In this document: positions 22,463 through 32,133 of the stretch, piece by piece
Layout: every line of letters begins with the position of its first letter
Numbering within the stretch: the stretch's first letter is position 1
Source: Candidatus Babeliales bacterium
GTDB taxonomy: Bacteria; Babelota; Babeliae; Babelales; RVW-14
Assembly (NCBI GenBank): GCA_019749895.1
Contig: JAIEPG010000008.1
Coordinates: 62,001-126,000, forward strand
Direction of reading: 5' to 3'
Length of the DNA: 64,000 nucleotides
Notes under the pieces: model-generated
Told to the model about the DNA's origin: nothing
The model's input: the letters and a program-made list of their open reading frames with translations, nothing else
The model's database searches: none
Position numbers and translations under genes: made by a program

Positions 22463-23968
22463 ATGAAGGTTTACTCTCCTAAAATATTTTTTCTCTTTTT
22501 TTTCTTGTTAATAGAAAACAACGTTGTTTATGGAATGCCGCCGGCTGCTGATGCAGCAGGTGGCACAGACGATTCTGCCGAACAAGCAACAGAAGCCTCG
22601 TCAACAGAAGATTCAGAGACAACTGATACCACAGCTCCATCAAATCAAGAGAGTGAAGAAAAGTCTTCTACTGAAAGTTCTGGCAACGACGAAGAAAGTG
22701 GCGGCCCAGAAACAGTTGAATTACCTGCCGACAGCGTAGGACTACAAGGCAACTGGCTCAAGAAAAAAGACTGGCTCATTCGAGCACACGAAGTCAATAC
22801 ACAAGTACGCCAATTGTTACTTGAAATTCAAGGCGCACGCAAATCATTCAACGAAAAATATAATGTCATAGATAATGAGCTTGATACTTTTTATCGCTCA
22901 ATCAGCACCGACCAAGGCAAGCTTAATGAGCTCTTTGCAAGCCTTGAAAAATATCTTAAGAAAAAGAAAAAACAAGAACTTGCCAAATTTGAAGAAACCA
23001 AAGGCGAAGAACGAGTCAAAGAGCGCTACTCGTTAATAAAAATACAACTTCTTGAAGAAGATATTACACGACAAAAAAAGCAGCTCAAGCAGCTAAAGCT
23101 TGATATGCAGTCGATTGAAGATTTAGACAAATCAATTACGCAACGCTTAAAAAAAGTTGATGACGAAATAAAAAACTCAATAGAGATTGCCTCCCAAACG
23201 CGCAAAATGATGGAAGATTTGTGGACGTTCATTGATCACAAAAAAGCCGAAGCACATTATTATAAAATAAAAAATGATATCTTTGAGCGCCTTAACACAA
23301 TCAAAAATTATCTAAACACTCAACTACTGCAAGACTTTGACAAAGTTTCCAACGCAATCAGAACACAAATGCAAAAAACAAAAAACGCCATTGAAGAGCT
23401 AGAAAAAGAAGGCTTTATTGTTAAAGACCGCACCAGCCGTATTGAAAAGATTAAAGTTGATGAACTGTTGGCGGTTAAAATGGCACAAGAAAAAGAAGCA
23501 GCTAGTACCAAGAAAGAGCGTACCAAACGCAAGCCAAAATCAACCTGGTACGGCAGAGCCTATGACTGGTTTGTTGCAAAGTCTGCACGCTTTTATTATA
23601 TGATTACGCATCCAATTGAAACGCTGTTTGGGACATCAGAAAAATCTGATGAAAAGAAAACTGAAGAATCGACCCTTCGCCCTTCGACGAGCTCAGGGAG
23701 GGCGGGTCAGAGTAAACAAAAACCTACAGATCAGGCTTCTAAAAAAGAACCAGTAAGTCCATCCGTTCGTCCTGAGCCTGTCGAAGGATCTGAACGGAAA
23801 GAACAAGCCCCAGACCTAGAAACCACAACCACAGATATTCCAGAAGAATCAGAAACAACAGCCGGCTCATCCAGCGAAGATGCTCAAACAGAACCAGATT
23901 CATCAGAACCAGCAACAGAAGATTCATCTGAAGAGCCTGCTGGCATGGGCATGCCAAGCGCTAGCTAG
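22463..23968 (+). CDS. Exported coiled-coil protein with MPPA motif and two in-frame REPs
   Basis: 501 residues from ATG 22463 (a TTG at 22448 is less likely; AAGG precedes the ATG). Signal peptide 1-24 followed directly by MPPAAD (25-30), the same mature N-terminus as the proteins at 35318 and 36055. Then a Ser/Thr/Glu-rich segment (about 31-95), a long coiled-coil region (about 100-370), and a second acidic low-complexity tail. Two REP-like palindromes are translated in frame: LRPSTSSGRAG (405-415) and VRPEPVEG (435-442). No enzyme motif. Probably a periplasmic or surface structural protein. Overlaps the convergent glycosyltransferase gene by eight bases. Confidence 0.75.
   Translation: MKVYSPKIFFLFFFLLIENNVVYGMPPAADAAGGTDDSAEQATEASSTEDSETTDTTAPSNQESEEKSSTESSGNDEESGGPETVELPADSVGLQGNWLKKKDWLIRAHEVNTQVRQLLLEIQGARKSFNEKYNVIDNELDTFYRSISTDQGKLNELFASLEKYLKKKKKQELAKFEETKGEERVKERYSLIKIQLLEEDITRQKKQLKQLKLDMQSIEDLDKSITQRLKKVDDEIKNSIEIASQTRKMMEDLWTFIDHKKAEAHYYKIKNDIFERLNTIKNYLNTQLLQDFDKVSNAIRTQMQKTKNAIEELEKEGFIVKDRTSRIEKIKVDELLAVKMAQEKEAASTKKERTKRKPKSTWYGRAYDWFVAKSARFYYMITHPIETLFGTSEKSDEKKTEESTLRPSTSSGRAGQSKQKPTDQASKKEPVSPSVRPEPVEGSERKEQAPDLETTTTDIPEESETTAGSSSEDAQTEPDSSEPATEDSSEEPAGMGMPSAS
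23672..23708. repeat. REP-like palindrome in frame
   Basis: ACCCTTCGCCCTTCGACGAG followed by ctcagggagggcgggt; arms CCCTTCG-type and CAGGGAGGGCGGGT. It encodes residues 404-415 of the surrounding gene. Confidence 0.78.
23761..23798. repeat. REP-like palindrome in frame
   Basis: Arms TCCGTTC (from 23762) and GAACGGA with core GTCCTGAGCCTGTCGAAGGA; encodes VRPEPVEG at residues 435-442. Confidence 0.85.
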
Positions 23969-25112
23969 CCGCCTGCACCAATTCGTTGTACAGCTGATGA
24001 TAACTCGTAACCATTTTTTCTAACGTATAATCTTGCTCAACCAAAGTTCTGTTTGCAAGGCCCATGGCATATGCCAGCGCTGGGTTGTAGTACAATCGCA
24101 ACAACGCCGCTGCAAGAGCCTGCTCATCATTTACCGGCACTAAAAAGCCATTACTGCCATCAACCAAGACTTCATGCGTACCCGCACAGGTTGAAACTAC
24201 TGGCAAACCAAAGGCCATTGCCTCAAGCAAGGCAATTGATAACCCTTCACTTTGTGAAGACAACGCAAAGCAATCAAAGAGCTTGTAAAAACGAGCGCCG
24301 TCGCTACGCGGGCCTGCTAGCACAATGTGCTGGGCAATACCAAGCTGCTGTACCAACGTTTTTATTTTTTCTTCGTCCTGCCCACCACCCACCAGGCATA
24401 ACTTTACCGGCCGACCTGCCGATTGTACATTTTTAAGCAACAGCGCAAACGCTTTTACCAAAACATCATACGACTTTATGGCATCAAGCCGGCCTACTGA
24501 ACCAACCACAAAGTCATGCTCATGCAAACCAAAATCGCTTCGTGCCAGCGACTGTTGCTGGGCATAGGCACGTATTGCACAAACATCTATCCCGTTTTTT
24601 ATAACCGCCAGCGACGCGGCAACGCGCGCTTGTGCTTGTGGGGCGCGCAGTGCACCCACAATAGTTTTTTCATACGCTTTTTTTACACCATCGGCCACCG
24701 CAACAATTTTTTTGGGAATGGTGGCAGTCAGACGATCAAGCACATTGCGCAAGCTACCTTCGTGCGCCGCATTACCGTGCAGGTCGCACACAAGCGGCAG
24801 CTGGTAGTGCCAAGCCAGCAGCCGAGCAATAATGTTTGCCGACCACAGCGAAGAATGAATAATATCGGGTTTAAAAGAATTTATTAAACGCATGACTTGA
24901 TAAAGCGCTACAAAATCGTAACGTAAAAATAATCCGGAAATGTGGTGCACTGGCACACCAAGATCTTTAATCGCTTGCACAAACGGACCTGGATAAAAGT
25001 AGGCAACCACGTGCTTATAACGCGTATCTTGAGTTGATTGTGCAAGAAAACGATAGAGCATCGTTTCCCCACCACCCAATTTTAAGCTGGTGATTATGTG
25101 TAAAATTTTCAT
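23961..25112 (-). CDS. GT4-family glycosyltransferase (cytosolic type)
   Basis: 383 residues from ATG 25112; an upstream in-frame start at 25166 overlaps the ankyrin gene and is less likely. GT-B fold: MKILHIITSLKLGGGETML with the loop that binds the acceptor side, IIHSSLWSANIIARL, then VGSVGRLDAIKSYDVLVKAF opening the second half, LVGGGQDEEKIKTLV and the donor-site E-x7-E region QSEGLSIALLEAMAFGLPVV. Unlike the three copies at 1-2731 it has no signal peptide and is closer to typical GT4 enzymes of lipopolysaccharide or exopolysaccharide pathways. Isolated from other polysaccharide genes; acceptor unknown. Confidence 0.88.
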   Translation of the reverse strand: MKILHIITSLKLGGGETMLYRFLAQSTQDTRYKHVVAYFYPGPFVQAIKDLGVPVHHISGLFLRYDFVALYQVMRLINSFKPDIIHSSLWSANIIARLLAWHYQLPLVCDLHGNAAHEGSLRNVLDRLTATIPKKIVAVADGVKKAYEKTIVGALRAPQAQARVAASLAVIKNGIDVCAIRAYAQQQSLARSDFGLHEHDFVVGSVGRLDAIKSYDVLVKAFALLLKNVQSAGRPVKLCLVGGGQDEEKIKTLVQQLGIAQHIVLAGPRSDGARFYKLFDCFALSSQSEGLSIALLEAMAFGLPVVSTCAGTHEVLVDGSNGFLVPVNDEQALAAALLRLYYNPALAYAMGLANRTLVEQDYTLEKMVTSYHQLYNELVQAAS

Positions 25113-25128
25113 ACTTATCCAACAACCA

Positions 25129-25944
25129 TTAACGTAAACACTGTCGCTTTGTGACTTGTTCGGCAAGCCGCACTGAAGACCGTACTAGCAAAGGAACTAA
25201 GTCTCTTGCTCCTGCTTTAAGAGCAATTTGTGCGGCAGTACTACCGGTATAAGATTGTTTTGTTTTATCAGCACCATGCGCCACAAGCAACTCAATAATT
25301 TCTTTACCTTTTTTAAGGGCCATGGCGGCCGAATGCAAGGGCGTCCACCCGTTATTGTCGCAGGCATGAACAGATGCCCCCTCTTGCAAAAGATAACGTA
25401 CCATTGCAACCTTTCCATCGGCGGCTGCTAGATGCAAAGGCGTAACATTGTCTCTGCCGTGGGCATTGACAACAAGGCCACTAATTTTATTCTGCACAAA
25501 CGCTTCGCGATGCCGATTATTTTTATTTTTTGTCACGCAATTAAGTTCCTGTAAACAGGCAAGAAATGTCTTCTCGTTGTGCTCAAAGCAGGGTGCTGAA
25601 ACGGCAATATGCACTGGCATGTTGCCAACACTATCTTGAGCCAAAACATCGGCGCCTCTGATTACCAACTCCCTGACAATCTGCGCATGCCCCCCTGCCG
25701 CTGCCCAGTGCAAAGGAGTCCAACCTCGTCGTTTACGCACCATATGCCGATACAACCCCCGTACTGTTGTTGTTTTTAGATCAGCACCAGTCTCAACACA
25801 GTGAAGCACCCCTGCAAGATCTCCGGCGATTGCCGCAGCCTGTAGCTCTTGATTTATGGGCGCATCGTTATGTAAAGCAGCGAATGCAACATTGACTGTC
25901 ATTACTAGCACCATCAAGAAAATTCCTATAAATTTTTTGTTCAT
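25129..25944 (-). CDS. Exported ankyrin-repeat protein
   Basis: 271 residues, signal peptide 1-22 (FLMVLVMTVNVAFA). At least five ankyrin repeats follow, recognisable by GWTPLHWAAAGGHAQIVREL (about 74-93), TPLHLAAADGKVAMVRYLL (about 168-186) and GWTPLHSAAMALKKGKEII (about 201-219), plus weaker first and last repeats. Ankyrin repeats bind other proteins, and exported ones are common in bacteria of protists and animals, where several act as effectors. No enzymatic domain. A related gene (26086) lies upstream on the same strand, but a terminator at 26020-26070 separates them. A clear ribosome binding site is not seen. Confidence 0.88.
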   Translation of the reverse strand: MNKKFIGIFLMVLVMTVNVAFAALHNDAPINQELQAAAIAGDLAGVLHCVETGADLKTTTVRGLYRHMVRKRRGWTPLHWAAAGGHAQIVRELVIRGADVLAQDSVGNMPVHIAVSAPCFEHNEKTFLACLQELNCVTKNKNNRHREAFVQNKISGLVVNAHGRDNVTPLHLAAADGKVAMVRYLLQEGASVHACDNNGWTPLHSAAMALKKGKEIIELLVAHGADKTKQSYTGSTAAQIALKAGARDLVPLLVRSSVRLAEQVTKRQCLR

Positions 25945-26019
25945 GCCAAAAGTCTTTCTTAATAAAAATTTTTCATTTGGTCGCTCGTGCCAAGCTTAAC
26001 AAATCATTAAAAAAAGTGT

Positions 26020-26070
26020 TAAAAAAAGAAGAGAGCCGATATTGCACAAAACAACACCGGCTCTCTTCTT
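26020..26070 (-). terminator. Terminator after the 26086 ankyrin gene
   Basis: Inverted repeat AAGAAGAGAGCCG/CGGCTCTCTTCTT around 26027-26070; on the minus strand it is followed by TTTTTTT. Confidence 0.85.
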
Positions 26071-26085
26071 TGATTTTTTAAGTTA

Positions 26086-26820
26086 TTAGTCGTCAGCCAA
26101 CCCAACAGCACCCAACGCGAGAAGCTTACGAATTTCTAATGTCTTTGCCATGTCAAAAGGAATTTTATTCATAACCGTTGTAATAGTTTTATCTGCGCCG
26201 CGCTCAAGAAGAAGCTCAACCAAATAATATTTACTACAAATAACCGCCCAATGAAGGGGCGTCATGCCTTCCCTATCCTGAACATCAACAGAAACGCCGC
26301 TATTAATAAAATATTCAGCAGCTTTGTAGTTGCCTTCACAAGCAGCAAAATGAAGCGGCACCAGCCCATCACCATCTGGTACATTAAGAACACTGTGATG
26401 TCCGCTAAAACTCAGCTCTTGTAAACATCTGATAGCACTCTCACCACCTAAATAAGAAACCAAATGAGCTGGCGTTATTCCTTCTTCAGCTTGGGCACTC
26501 ATGTTAGCACCGGCAGCTCTCAAAGCAGCAATAACTTCAGCGTGTCCAAACGCAGCCGCATAGTGCAAGGGCGTCCAGCCATGGGGACATTTACCTTTAA
26601 AAAGAGCGCGCTCAGAAGTAGTAAAGCCAGCAACCGTAGTTGTGTTAACATTAGCTCCGGCATAAATACATCCCTGTACATATTCAAGATTTCCCCTGAT
26701 GGCCGCGCTTCGTAGTTGCTGATTAATAGATTCATGATTATCGGTAACCACATTAAAATTGGCTCCAATTGTAGAAGTAAAAGCACAAACAATAAAAGCT
26801 CCCAGAAATTTTTTGAACAT
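26086..26820 (-). CDS. Exported ankyrin-repeat protein
   Basis: 244 residues from ATG 26820, chosen over 26856 because GGGGAGG precedes it and it starts the signal peptide (FKKFLGAFIVCAFTSTIGA). About five ankyrin repeats: QQLRSAAIRGNLEYVQGCIY, GWTPLHYAAAFGHAEVIAAL, a degenerate one, GLVPLHFAACEGNYKAAEYF and GMTPLHWAVICSKYYLVELL. Architecture and spacing match the protein at 25129, including the same long insert between the first and second repeat, so the two are paralogues. Likely a protein-binding effector or periplasmic adaptor; partner unknown. Confidence 0.88.
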   Translation of the reverse strand: MFKKFLGAFIVCAFTSTIGANFNVVTDNHESINQQLRSAAIRGNLEYVQGCIYAGANVNTTTVAGFTTSERALFKGKCPHGWTPLHYAAAFGHAEVIAALRAAGANMSAQAEEGITPAHLVSYLGGESAIRCLQELSFSGHHSVLNVPDGDGLVPLHFAACEGNYKAAEYFINSGVSVDVQDREGMTPLHWAVICSKYYLVELLLERGADKTITTVMNKIPFDMAKTLEIRKLLALGAVGLADD

Positions 26821-26873
26821 AAAAAACCTCCCCAGGTACCATGTGATAAAATTCAACCACTGGCGGAGGTTAC

Positions 26874-26910
26874 AAAAAAAGAGCCGTGAAGGTCAAGACA
26901 TTCACGGCTC
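26874..26910 (-). terminator. Terminator of the lgt-dnaG-rpoD operon
   Basis: GAGCCGTGAA (26881-26890)/TTCACGGCTC (26901-26910), perfect 10-bp stem, T-run TTTTTTT on the minus strand (26874-26880). Confidence 0.92.
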
Positions 26911-26942
26911 TGATATTAATTATTCAAGATTAGATACGATTT

Positions 26943-29342
26943 TTATTCAAGTGAATCGGTATTGGCAAGATCAAACTCTTTATCAAAAAAGCTTTGCAAT
27001 TTCTTGCTGCGCGACGGGTGGCGAAGCTTACGCAATGCCTTAACCTCAATCTGACGAATACGCTCACGCGTAACCGAAAAGTCCTTACCAACTTCTTCAA
27101 GCGTGTGCTCAGAAGCAACGTCAATACCAAAACGCATTTTTAAGACCTTCTCTTCACGAGGGGTCAGCGTTTTAAGAATCTCACGCACGCGTTCTTTAAG
27201 ATCGTCATTTACTACCGCATCAACTGGTGTGTATTCGTTTTCATCTTCAATGAAATCTTTTAAGTACGTATCATCACTATCACCAACCGGCGTTTCCAAC
27301 GAAACAGGTTCTTTGGAGATCTTGATGATATTCTTGATCTTTTTTTCATCAAGATTCAACTCTTTTGCCAGCTCAGCATATGACGGCTCACGGCCTTCTT
27401 CTTGAACATATGAGCGAGTAATCTTGTTAATCTTACTCAACGTTTCAACCATGTGGACAGGAACACGAATGGTTCGTGATTGGTCGGCAATAGCACGAGT
27501 AATAGCCTGACGGATCCACCACGTTGCATAGGTAGAGAATTTGAAACCACGCTCAAACTCAAACTTTTCTACTGCCTTAAGCAAACCAATGTTCCCTTCC
27601 TGAATCAAATCAAGGAAATGCAGACCACGGTTGATGTATTTTTTAGCAATGTTAACAACCAAACGCAAGTTAGCACGCGCCAAGTCGTCTTTTGCATATT
27701 TGTCGCTCCGCTGAGCAACCACAAACTGCTTATAAAGCTTTTCAACTTTTTCTTTAGGCAAACCAGCTTCTGCTTCAGTTTTTTTAATAACTTTATTAGC
27801 AGCCCTAATTCTGTTTTCAAATTCAACAATTTGAGCAATGTCAGCTTCGTTTTTATCTTTGATGCTGTTATAAAATTTAAGCTTCTCGTCGCAACCTTTA
27901 ATCTCAGTTACACGTTCTTGAATTTTGGCAACAATCTTTTCTACGCGCTTACCAAACTTACGAATTTGTTTATTGGAAAGCTTAATGCTTTTGACAACTT
28001 CAATAATCTTCTTTTTGTTCTCTTCAACGGCTGCAAGCATCTCTTTCTTCTTTGCTTCATCTTCCAGCATGCCGCGATATGAACGGTAAATCTTTTGCTC
28101 GTTGTCTTCAATTGCGCGTAACTGTGCAATAGTTTTTAAAAGCTTATTCTTTTCTTCTTCAAATTTTGGTGAATTGTCTTCATCAAAATCTGAGAACTGA
28201 ATAAGGTCTTTAAGAAAGATTGGATCTTTGGTGATCCGCTCTTCCATATGAATAATTTCTTTGGAAACAAAAGGAAATTGTGAAACGGTATCAATAGAAT
28301 CGCGCTTACCTTTTGCAATTTTTTCAGCAATAACTTTTTCAGTTTTTTTATTCAAAAGAGGAATTTTACCAATCTCTTTCAAATACAGCTTGACCGGATC
28401 ATTAAGCTGACTTGGCTCAACAAGTTCTTTGAGCTTTTCAATTTCGCGAATATCAAGATCTTCTTCATCTTCGTCAATATCTTCGTCTTCATCAACAGTA
28501 TCAAGCGACGATTCGATATCAGGTTTCATGCCTTTAAACGGAACTCGCTCTTCTTCGCCATTCAGGCCAGCAAAGTCACCACCATCAGCGTCAAGCTCTT
28601 CTTGCGCAATTAAATCGATGTTTTCTTTATCAAGAACACGCAACAATTCGTTAACGTCTTCTTCTTGTAAATGATATTTTTTACTGAATGCAATCAGCTC
28701 TTCATAGGTCAAAACACCTTCGCTGCTGCCTTTTTCAATAAGCACTTCAACTTGCTTTTCTACACCTTTAAGACCCAACGTTGGTTCAGATGGAACCGCT
28801 GATACAACAGCAGGCTGAGCTTTTTTAGGCGAAACAAGCTCTTGCTTTGCCTTGACATCTTGTTTGGCTTTATGGGTAGAAAAAATCTTTTTTAACGTAT
28901 TTTTAGCCGCTTCTTTAAATGCCTGAACTTTAGAAACAACAGGCGCCACTGGTTTTGGTTCAGCTTTTGTTTTTTTTGCAGCTACCGGCTTTGGCTCCGG
29001 CTTTACTACTGATTTAACCGCTACAGGCTTTTTTGTTACAGGTTTAGGCTCTGGTTTTGCTACGGTTTTTTTTACCGGAGCTTTGGTTTTTGCTGATGCT
29101 ACAACCTTAACCGTTTTCTTAATAATAGCAGGAGCTTTTTTTGTCGAAACAGCTTTTTTTGCAGGTGCCGTTTTCTTGACAACAATTTTTTTTACTGACT
29201 TTTTTTTGCCAGCAGATTTACCAACAACCGCCTTGGCTACCTTTTTTTTCTCAGGCTTCTTTTTTGTTGCAACAACTTTTTTACCAGAAACAACTTTTTT
29301 CTTTGTGCTTTTCACAGTACCACGCTTATTTTTATTGGCCAT
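26943..29342 (-). CDS. rpoD: Primary sigma factor with a lysine-rich histone-H1-like N-terminal tail
   Basis: 799 residues, long for a primary sigma factor. Directs RNA polymerase to housekeeping promoters. The C-terminal part is standard: region 1.2 [15 protein letters not shown] (about 317-331), region 2 with [20 protein letters not shown] and [20 protein letters not shown], region 3, and region 4 with [14 protein letters not shown] and [19 protein letters not shown] region 1.1-like segment precedes (about 195-250). What is unusual is residues 1-150, almost entirely Lys, Ala, Pro and Val in repeats like KPEPKPV and KKTVAK, resembling histone H1 tails. The ATG overlaps the dnaG stop by one base (TAATG). 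It ends at a strong terminator. Confidence 0.96.
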   Translation of the reverse strand: MANKNKRGTVKSTKKKVVSGKKVVATKKKPEKKKVAKAVVGKSAGKKKSVKKIVVKKTAPAKKAVSTKKAPAIIKKTVKVVASAKTKAPVKKTVAKPEPKPVTKKPVAVKSVVKPEPKPVAAKKTKAEPKPVAPVVSKVQAFKEAAKNTLKKIFSTHKAKQDVKAKQELVSPKKAQPAVVSAVPSEPTLGLKGVEKQVEVLIEKGSSEGVLTYEELIAFSKKYHLQEEDVNELLRVLDKENIDLIAQEELDADGGDFAGLNGEEERVPFKGMKPDIESSLDTVDEDEDIDEDEEDLDIREIEKLKELVEPSQLNDPVKLYLKEIGKIPLLNKKTEKVIAEKIAKGKRDSIDTVSQFPFVSKEIIHMEERITKDPIFLKDLIQFSDFDEDNSPKFEEEKNKLLKTIAQLRAIEDNEQKIYRSYRGMLEDEAKKKEMLAAVEENKKKIIEVVKSIKLSNKQIRKFGKRVEKIVAKIQERVTEIKGCDEKLKFYNSIKDKNEADIAQIVEFENRIRAANKVIKKTEAEAGLPKEKVEKLYKQFVVAQRSDKYAKDDLARANLRLVVNIAKKYINRGLHFLDLIQEGNIGLLKAVEKFEFERGFKFSTYATWWIRQAITRAIADQSRTIRVPVHMVETLSKINKITRSYVQEEGREPSYAELAKELNLDEKKIKNIIKISKEPVSLETPVGDSDDTYLKDFIEDENEYTPVDAVVNDDLKERVREILKTLTPREEKVLKMRFGIDVASEHTLEEVGKDFSVTRERIRQIEVKALRKLRHPSRSKKLQSFFDKEFDLANTDSLE

Positions 29343-31147
29343 TATACCAACCCCCTATCATTAATCCCCTGCTTTAAGACAAGAAATTTATTGAGCAGCT
29401 CATTCAATTTTATAGAATCTTGACGTTCTTTTGCAATCACAATATTCAGCTTAATATCTCGTACAATTTGCTTCCAATGGTATTTACAAAATCGTAGTAA
29501 TAATTGGTCAAAAACCTCTCGCGCTATATCTTTATCAAATAAAATACTGATGCGCGTAACCCAGTCAACATCACTTGGATCAAGCGTGTCAACAAATGCA
29601 AGAAATGCCTTGTCGCCAGCTCCATCGTTTTGACTGGAAAAATGCTCAAATTTTTCTAAAACACGTTTAATACGAGGAGAAAAATAAGGCAACAAGAGCG
29701 GATCTATCGTCAATGGCGGGTTTTTGCCAATACTGTTTAGTATACCACTAAATATTTTTTCTTCCAGCAAAGAAATCTCCCGCTGGTCCAAATCTTGGGG
29801 CTGCTCAACTACCACTACCTGCTTTTTTGCCTCATGATGCCTAAATTCTGCATTTATTGCCGCTTTTTCACCCCTTTGCTTCATCAGATCACGCAAAGAC
29901 TGAAAGGGCATGAACATGGCCTGAGAGGCCTGCTGCAAGAGCAAATCTTGCTTAAACGGGTCGTTAATAGTCGCTATAACCTCGGTAATTCTGTGAGCAA
30001 CCTTCAACTTGGTGGCCAGAGGCTGGGCGGCAAAGTCTTCACTCACACTTTTTACAAAAAAGGTAAAAATATCTTGAGCCTGGCTTACCAGGACTCCCAA
30101 ATCACCCCCCTCGCTTAAATATGAAGCGGGATCTTGGTTGGCGGGTAATAAAATAACGTGCAGGTCTAGGTTGGCTTCCCAACAAAACTGGGCAGTACGC
30201 AACATGGCCTTTTTACCAGCTTTATCGCCATCGTACAAAAAGTAGATACGCGTTACATAGCGCGCTAGAAGTTTTAGGTGATCCAAGGTACATGCAGTAC
30301 CCAGCGTGGCAACGGTATTGACATACCCATGCCCAACCATGGTAATACAGTCCATGTAGCCTTCAACAAGAAAGGCACTCTCCTGTTTTTGCATATCTTT
30401 TTTAGCCAGATCTAAACCAAAGAGCAACTTGCCTTTGGCAAAACCTTCAGATTCGCGGCTGTTGTAATATTTTGGTCGTTCATCGTTTGGCTTAAAAATG
30501 CGCCCACCAAAACCACAAAAACGGCCAATATGATCTTTGATGGGGAAAATAATGCGCTCTTCAAAAGGCGAATACAAACAGGTTCTACCCTCGCCCAAAA
30601 AACCATATTCCAATAAATCTTTAACCAAAATATTTTGTGATGCCATATCTTTGGTAAATTGATTAATAGCAGCAACACCACTGGGAAAATAACCCAACGT
30701 AAAAGAATTAATCTGTTCTATGGTTATACCACGGTTGAGCAAATATTCTTGCGATGTTTTATTGTTTACCAACCGTTGATGCGCCCACTCGGCAATGCTG
30801 GCACACAAATGAAAGTAGGAATCAACAACCTGTGTTTCTTGCGTAGTGCTACTTGCAGCTAACACTTCGGCAGGAATGGTTATCTTATGACGGTCAACTA
30901 AATATTTTGCTGCTTCAAATTGAGAAATGTTTTCCAGGCGCGCCATAAACGCAATAACATCTCCCGTTGCCTGACAGCCAAAACAATAAAAAATTTGTTT
31001 AGCCGGGCTCACGGTAAACGAAGCATCAGTCTCGCTGTGAAAGGGACACGAGCCTTTCCAATAACTTCCCGCCGGTCTTAGCTGGACATAGTCGCCCACA
31101 ACATCAATGATTGGCAATGAATTTTTGATGAAGTTGAAAAGCGCCAT
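29342..31147 (-). CDS. dnaG: DNA primase
   Basis: 601 residues. Makes RNA primers at the replication fork with the DnaB helicase. CHC2 zinc finger at Cys34, His37, Cys55, Cys58; primase N-terminal catalytic domain ([19 protein letters not shown]) ; Toprim domain with [13 protein letters not shown] (catalytic Glu) and [13 protein letters not shown] (DxD-type metal ligands). The C-terminal helicase-binding region is present but diverged. Middle gene of lgt-dnaG-rpoD, a variant of the rpsU-dnaG-rpoD macromolecular-synthesis operon with lgt in place of rpsU. Starts ten bases after lgt stops. Confidence 0.96.
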   Translation of the reverse strand: MALFNFIKNSLPIIDVVGDYVQLRPAGSYWKGSCPFHSETDASFTVSPAKQIFYCFGCQATGDVIAFMARLENISQFEAAKYLVDRHKITIPAEVLAASSTTQETQVVDSYFHLCASIAEWAHQRLVNNKTSQEYLLNRGITIEQINSFTLGYFPSGVAAINQFTKDMASQNILVKDLLEYGFLGEGRTCLYSPFEERIIFPIKDHIGRFCGFGGRIFKPNDERPKYYNSRESEGFAKGKLLFGLDLAKKDMQKQESAFLVEGYMDCITMVGHGYVNTVATLGTACTLDHLKLLARYVTRIYFLYDGDKAGKKAMLRTAQFCWEANLDLHVILLPANQDPASYLSEGGDLGVLVSQAQDIFTFFVKSVSEDFAAQPLATKLKVAHRITEVIATINDPFKQDLLLQQASQAMFMPFQSLRDLMKQRGEKAAINAEFRHHEAKKQVVVVEQPQDLDQREISLLEEKIFSGILNSIGKNPPLTIDPLLLPYFSPRIKRVLEKFEHFSSQNDGAGDKAFLAFVDTLDPSDVDWVTRISILFDKDIAREVFDQLLLRFCKYHWKQIVRDIKLNIVIAKERQDSIKLNELLNKFLVLKQGINDRGLV

Positions 31148-31157
31148 AGACTCACAA

Positions 31158-31964
31158 TTATTCTTTTGAGGTTCTTTGTAAACTGACCAAAATTAAGCCA
31201 ACCAAGGATATCACAAAAAAATATAAAACATAGATTTGCACCTGAGAAAGTTGCAGTAATTTTCCCTGCACTTCAATAACATCAACCAGCGTGTCACGGT
31301 CACCTCGCCAAAAATCAACGGCAAAGCGCGCTATACTGTCTAAGCTCAAATAACTAAAAAACAAAACGCCTGTTTTAAGCTTTGGATTATATAAAACAAA
31401 CCGTATAAAAATAAAAATAGCAAATGAAGCCGCGCTCATATAAAGCTGTGTTGGATGCAGCGGCACCAACAGCGGCGCAAAGCCTTCTGGATTGGTAAAC
31501 GTAACAGCCCATGGCAAAGCGGTTTTGACTGGCATGCCGTAACAGCAGCCCGCAAAGAAACAACCAAAGCGCGCTATTGCCTGCATCAGCGCCGCATACA
31601 AACCGGCTAAATCAAGTACTGGCAAAATGCGGACACGATGAGCAAGTAAATACAACGGAGCTACCAGCAATACGCCCAAAATACTCCCCAACACCACAAA
31701 GCCACCAACCCAGGGGTACAAAATTTCTATCCAGTTATGAGAAAATTGCTCCCATGCAGTCCATACAAAAAGAAGCCGCCCACCGGCAACACCACTGACC
31801 AGACCTATAAAAACAGTGTTAAGATAGGTATCGCCATCAATGTTTTTTTTGCGTAATGGATGGCGATAGGTAAGAAATAAAAAAACTAAAAAGCCAATGG
31901 CTATCATTAAACCATAACTGCGAATCCACAACGGCCCGTACAAATGCGCTAAACATGGATACAT
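31158..31964 (-). CDS. lgt: Prolipoprotein diacylglyceryl transferase
   Basis: 268 residues, inner-membrane enzyme that moves diacylglycerol from phosphatidylglycerol to the lipobox Cys. Seven membrane spans predicted from hydrophobic runs; family motifs include SYGLMIAIGFLVF, VAGGRLLFVW, ARFGCFFAGCCYGMP (conserved Arg and Gly-rich loop) and LHPTQLYMS with the essential His. ATG at 31964 follows AAAGGG. Heads the dnaG-rpoD operon. At least one substrate, the lipobox protein at 51329-52138, is in the window. It is divergent from the M48 protease gene at 32134. Confidence 0.95.
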   Translation of the reverse strand: MYPCLAHLYGPLWIRSYGLMIAIGFLVFLFLTYRHPLRKKNIDGDTYLNTVFIGLVSGVAGGRLLFVWTAWEQFSHNWIEILYPWVGGFVVLGSILGVLLVAPLYLLAHRVRILPVLDLAGLYAALMQAIARFGCFFAGCCYGMPVKTALPWAVTFTNPEGFAPLLVPLHPTQLYMSAASFAIFIFIRFVLYNPKLKTGVLFFSYLSLDSIARFAVDFWRGDRDTLVDVIEVQGKLLQLSQVQIYVLYFFVISLVGLILVSLQRTSKE

Positions 31965-32133
31965 TATGCTGCCCTTTTTTAATTATAAATTTCTTTAATA
32001 GTGAAACATTTTTAGAATATAACTTTTAAAAATAATAGCTACTTCCCGCAATTTTGCAGTCGTGTTGACATTTTATGGCCCCCGTGCAAAGATACCGCAA
32101 ACTTTTTACAACCCAATAAAGGAACCAACGATC

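Noticed and set aside
27480-28082. A 200-codon plus-strand frame opposite rpoD
   Set aside because: Phe/Asn-rich shadow of the Lys/Glu-rich sigma coding strand.
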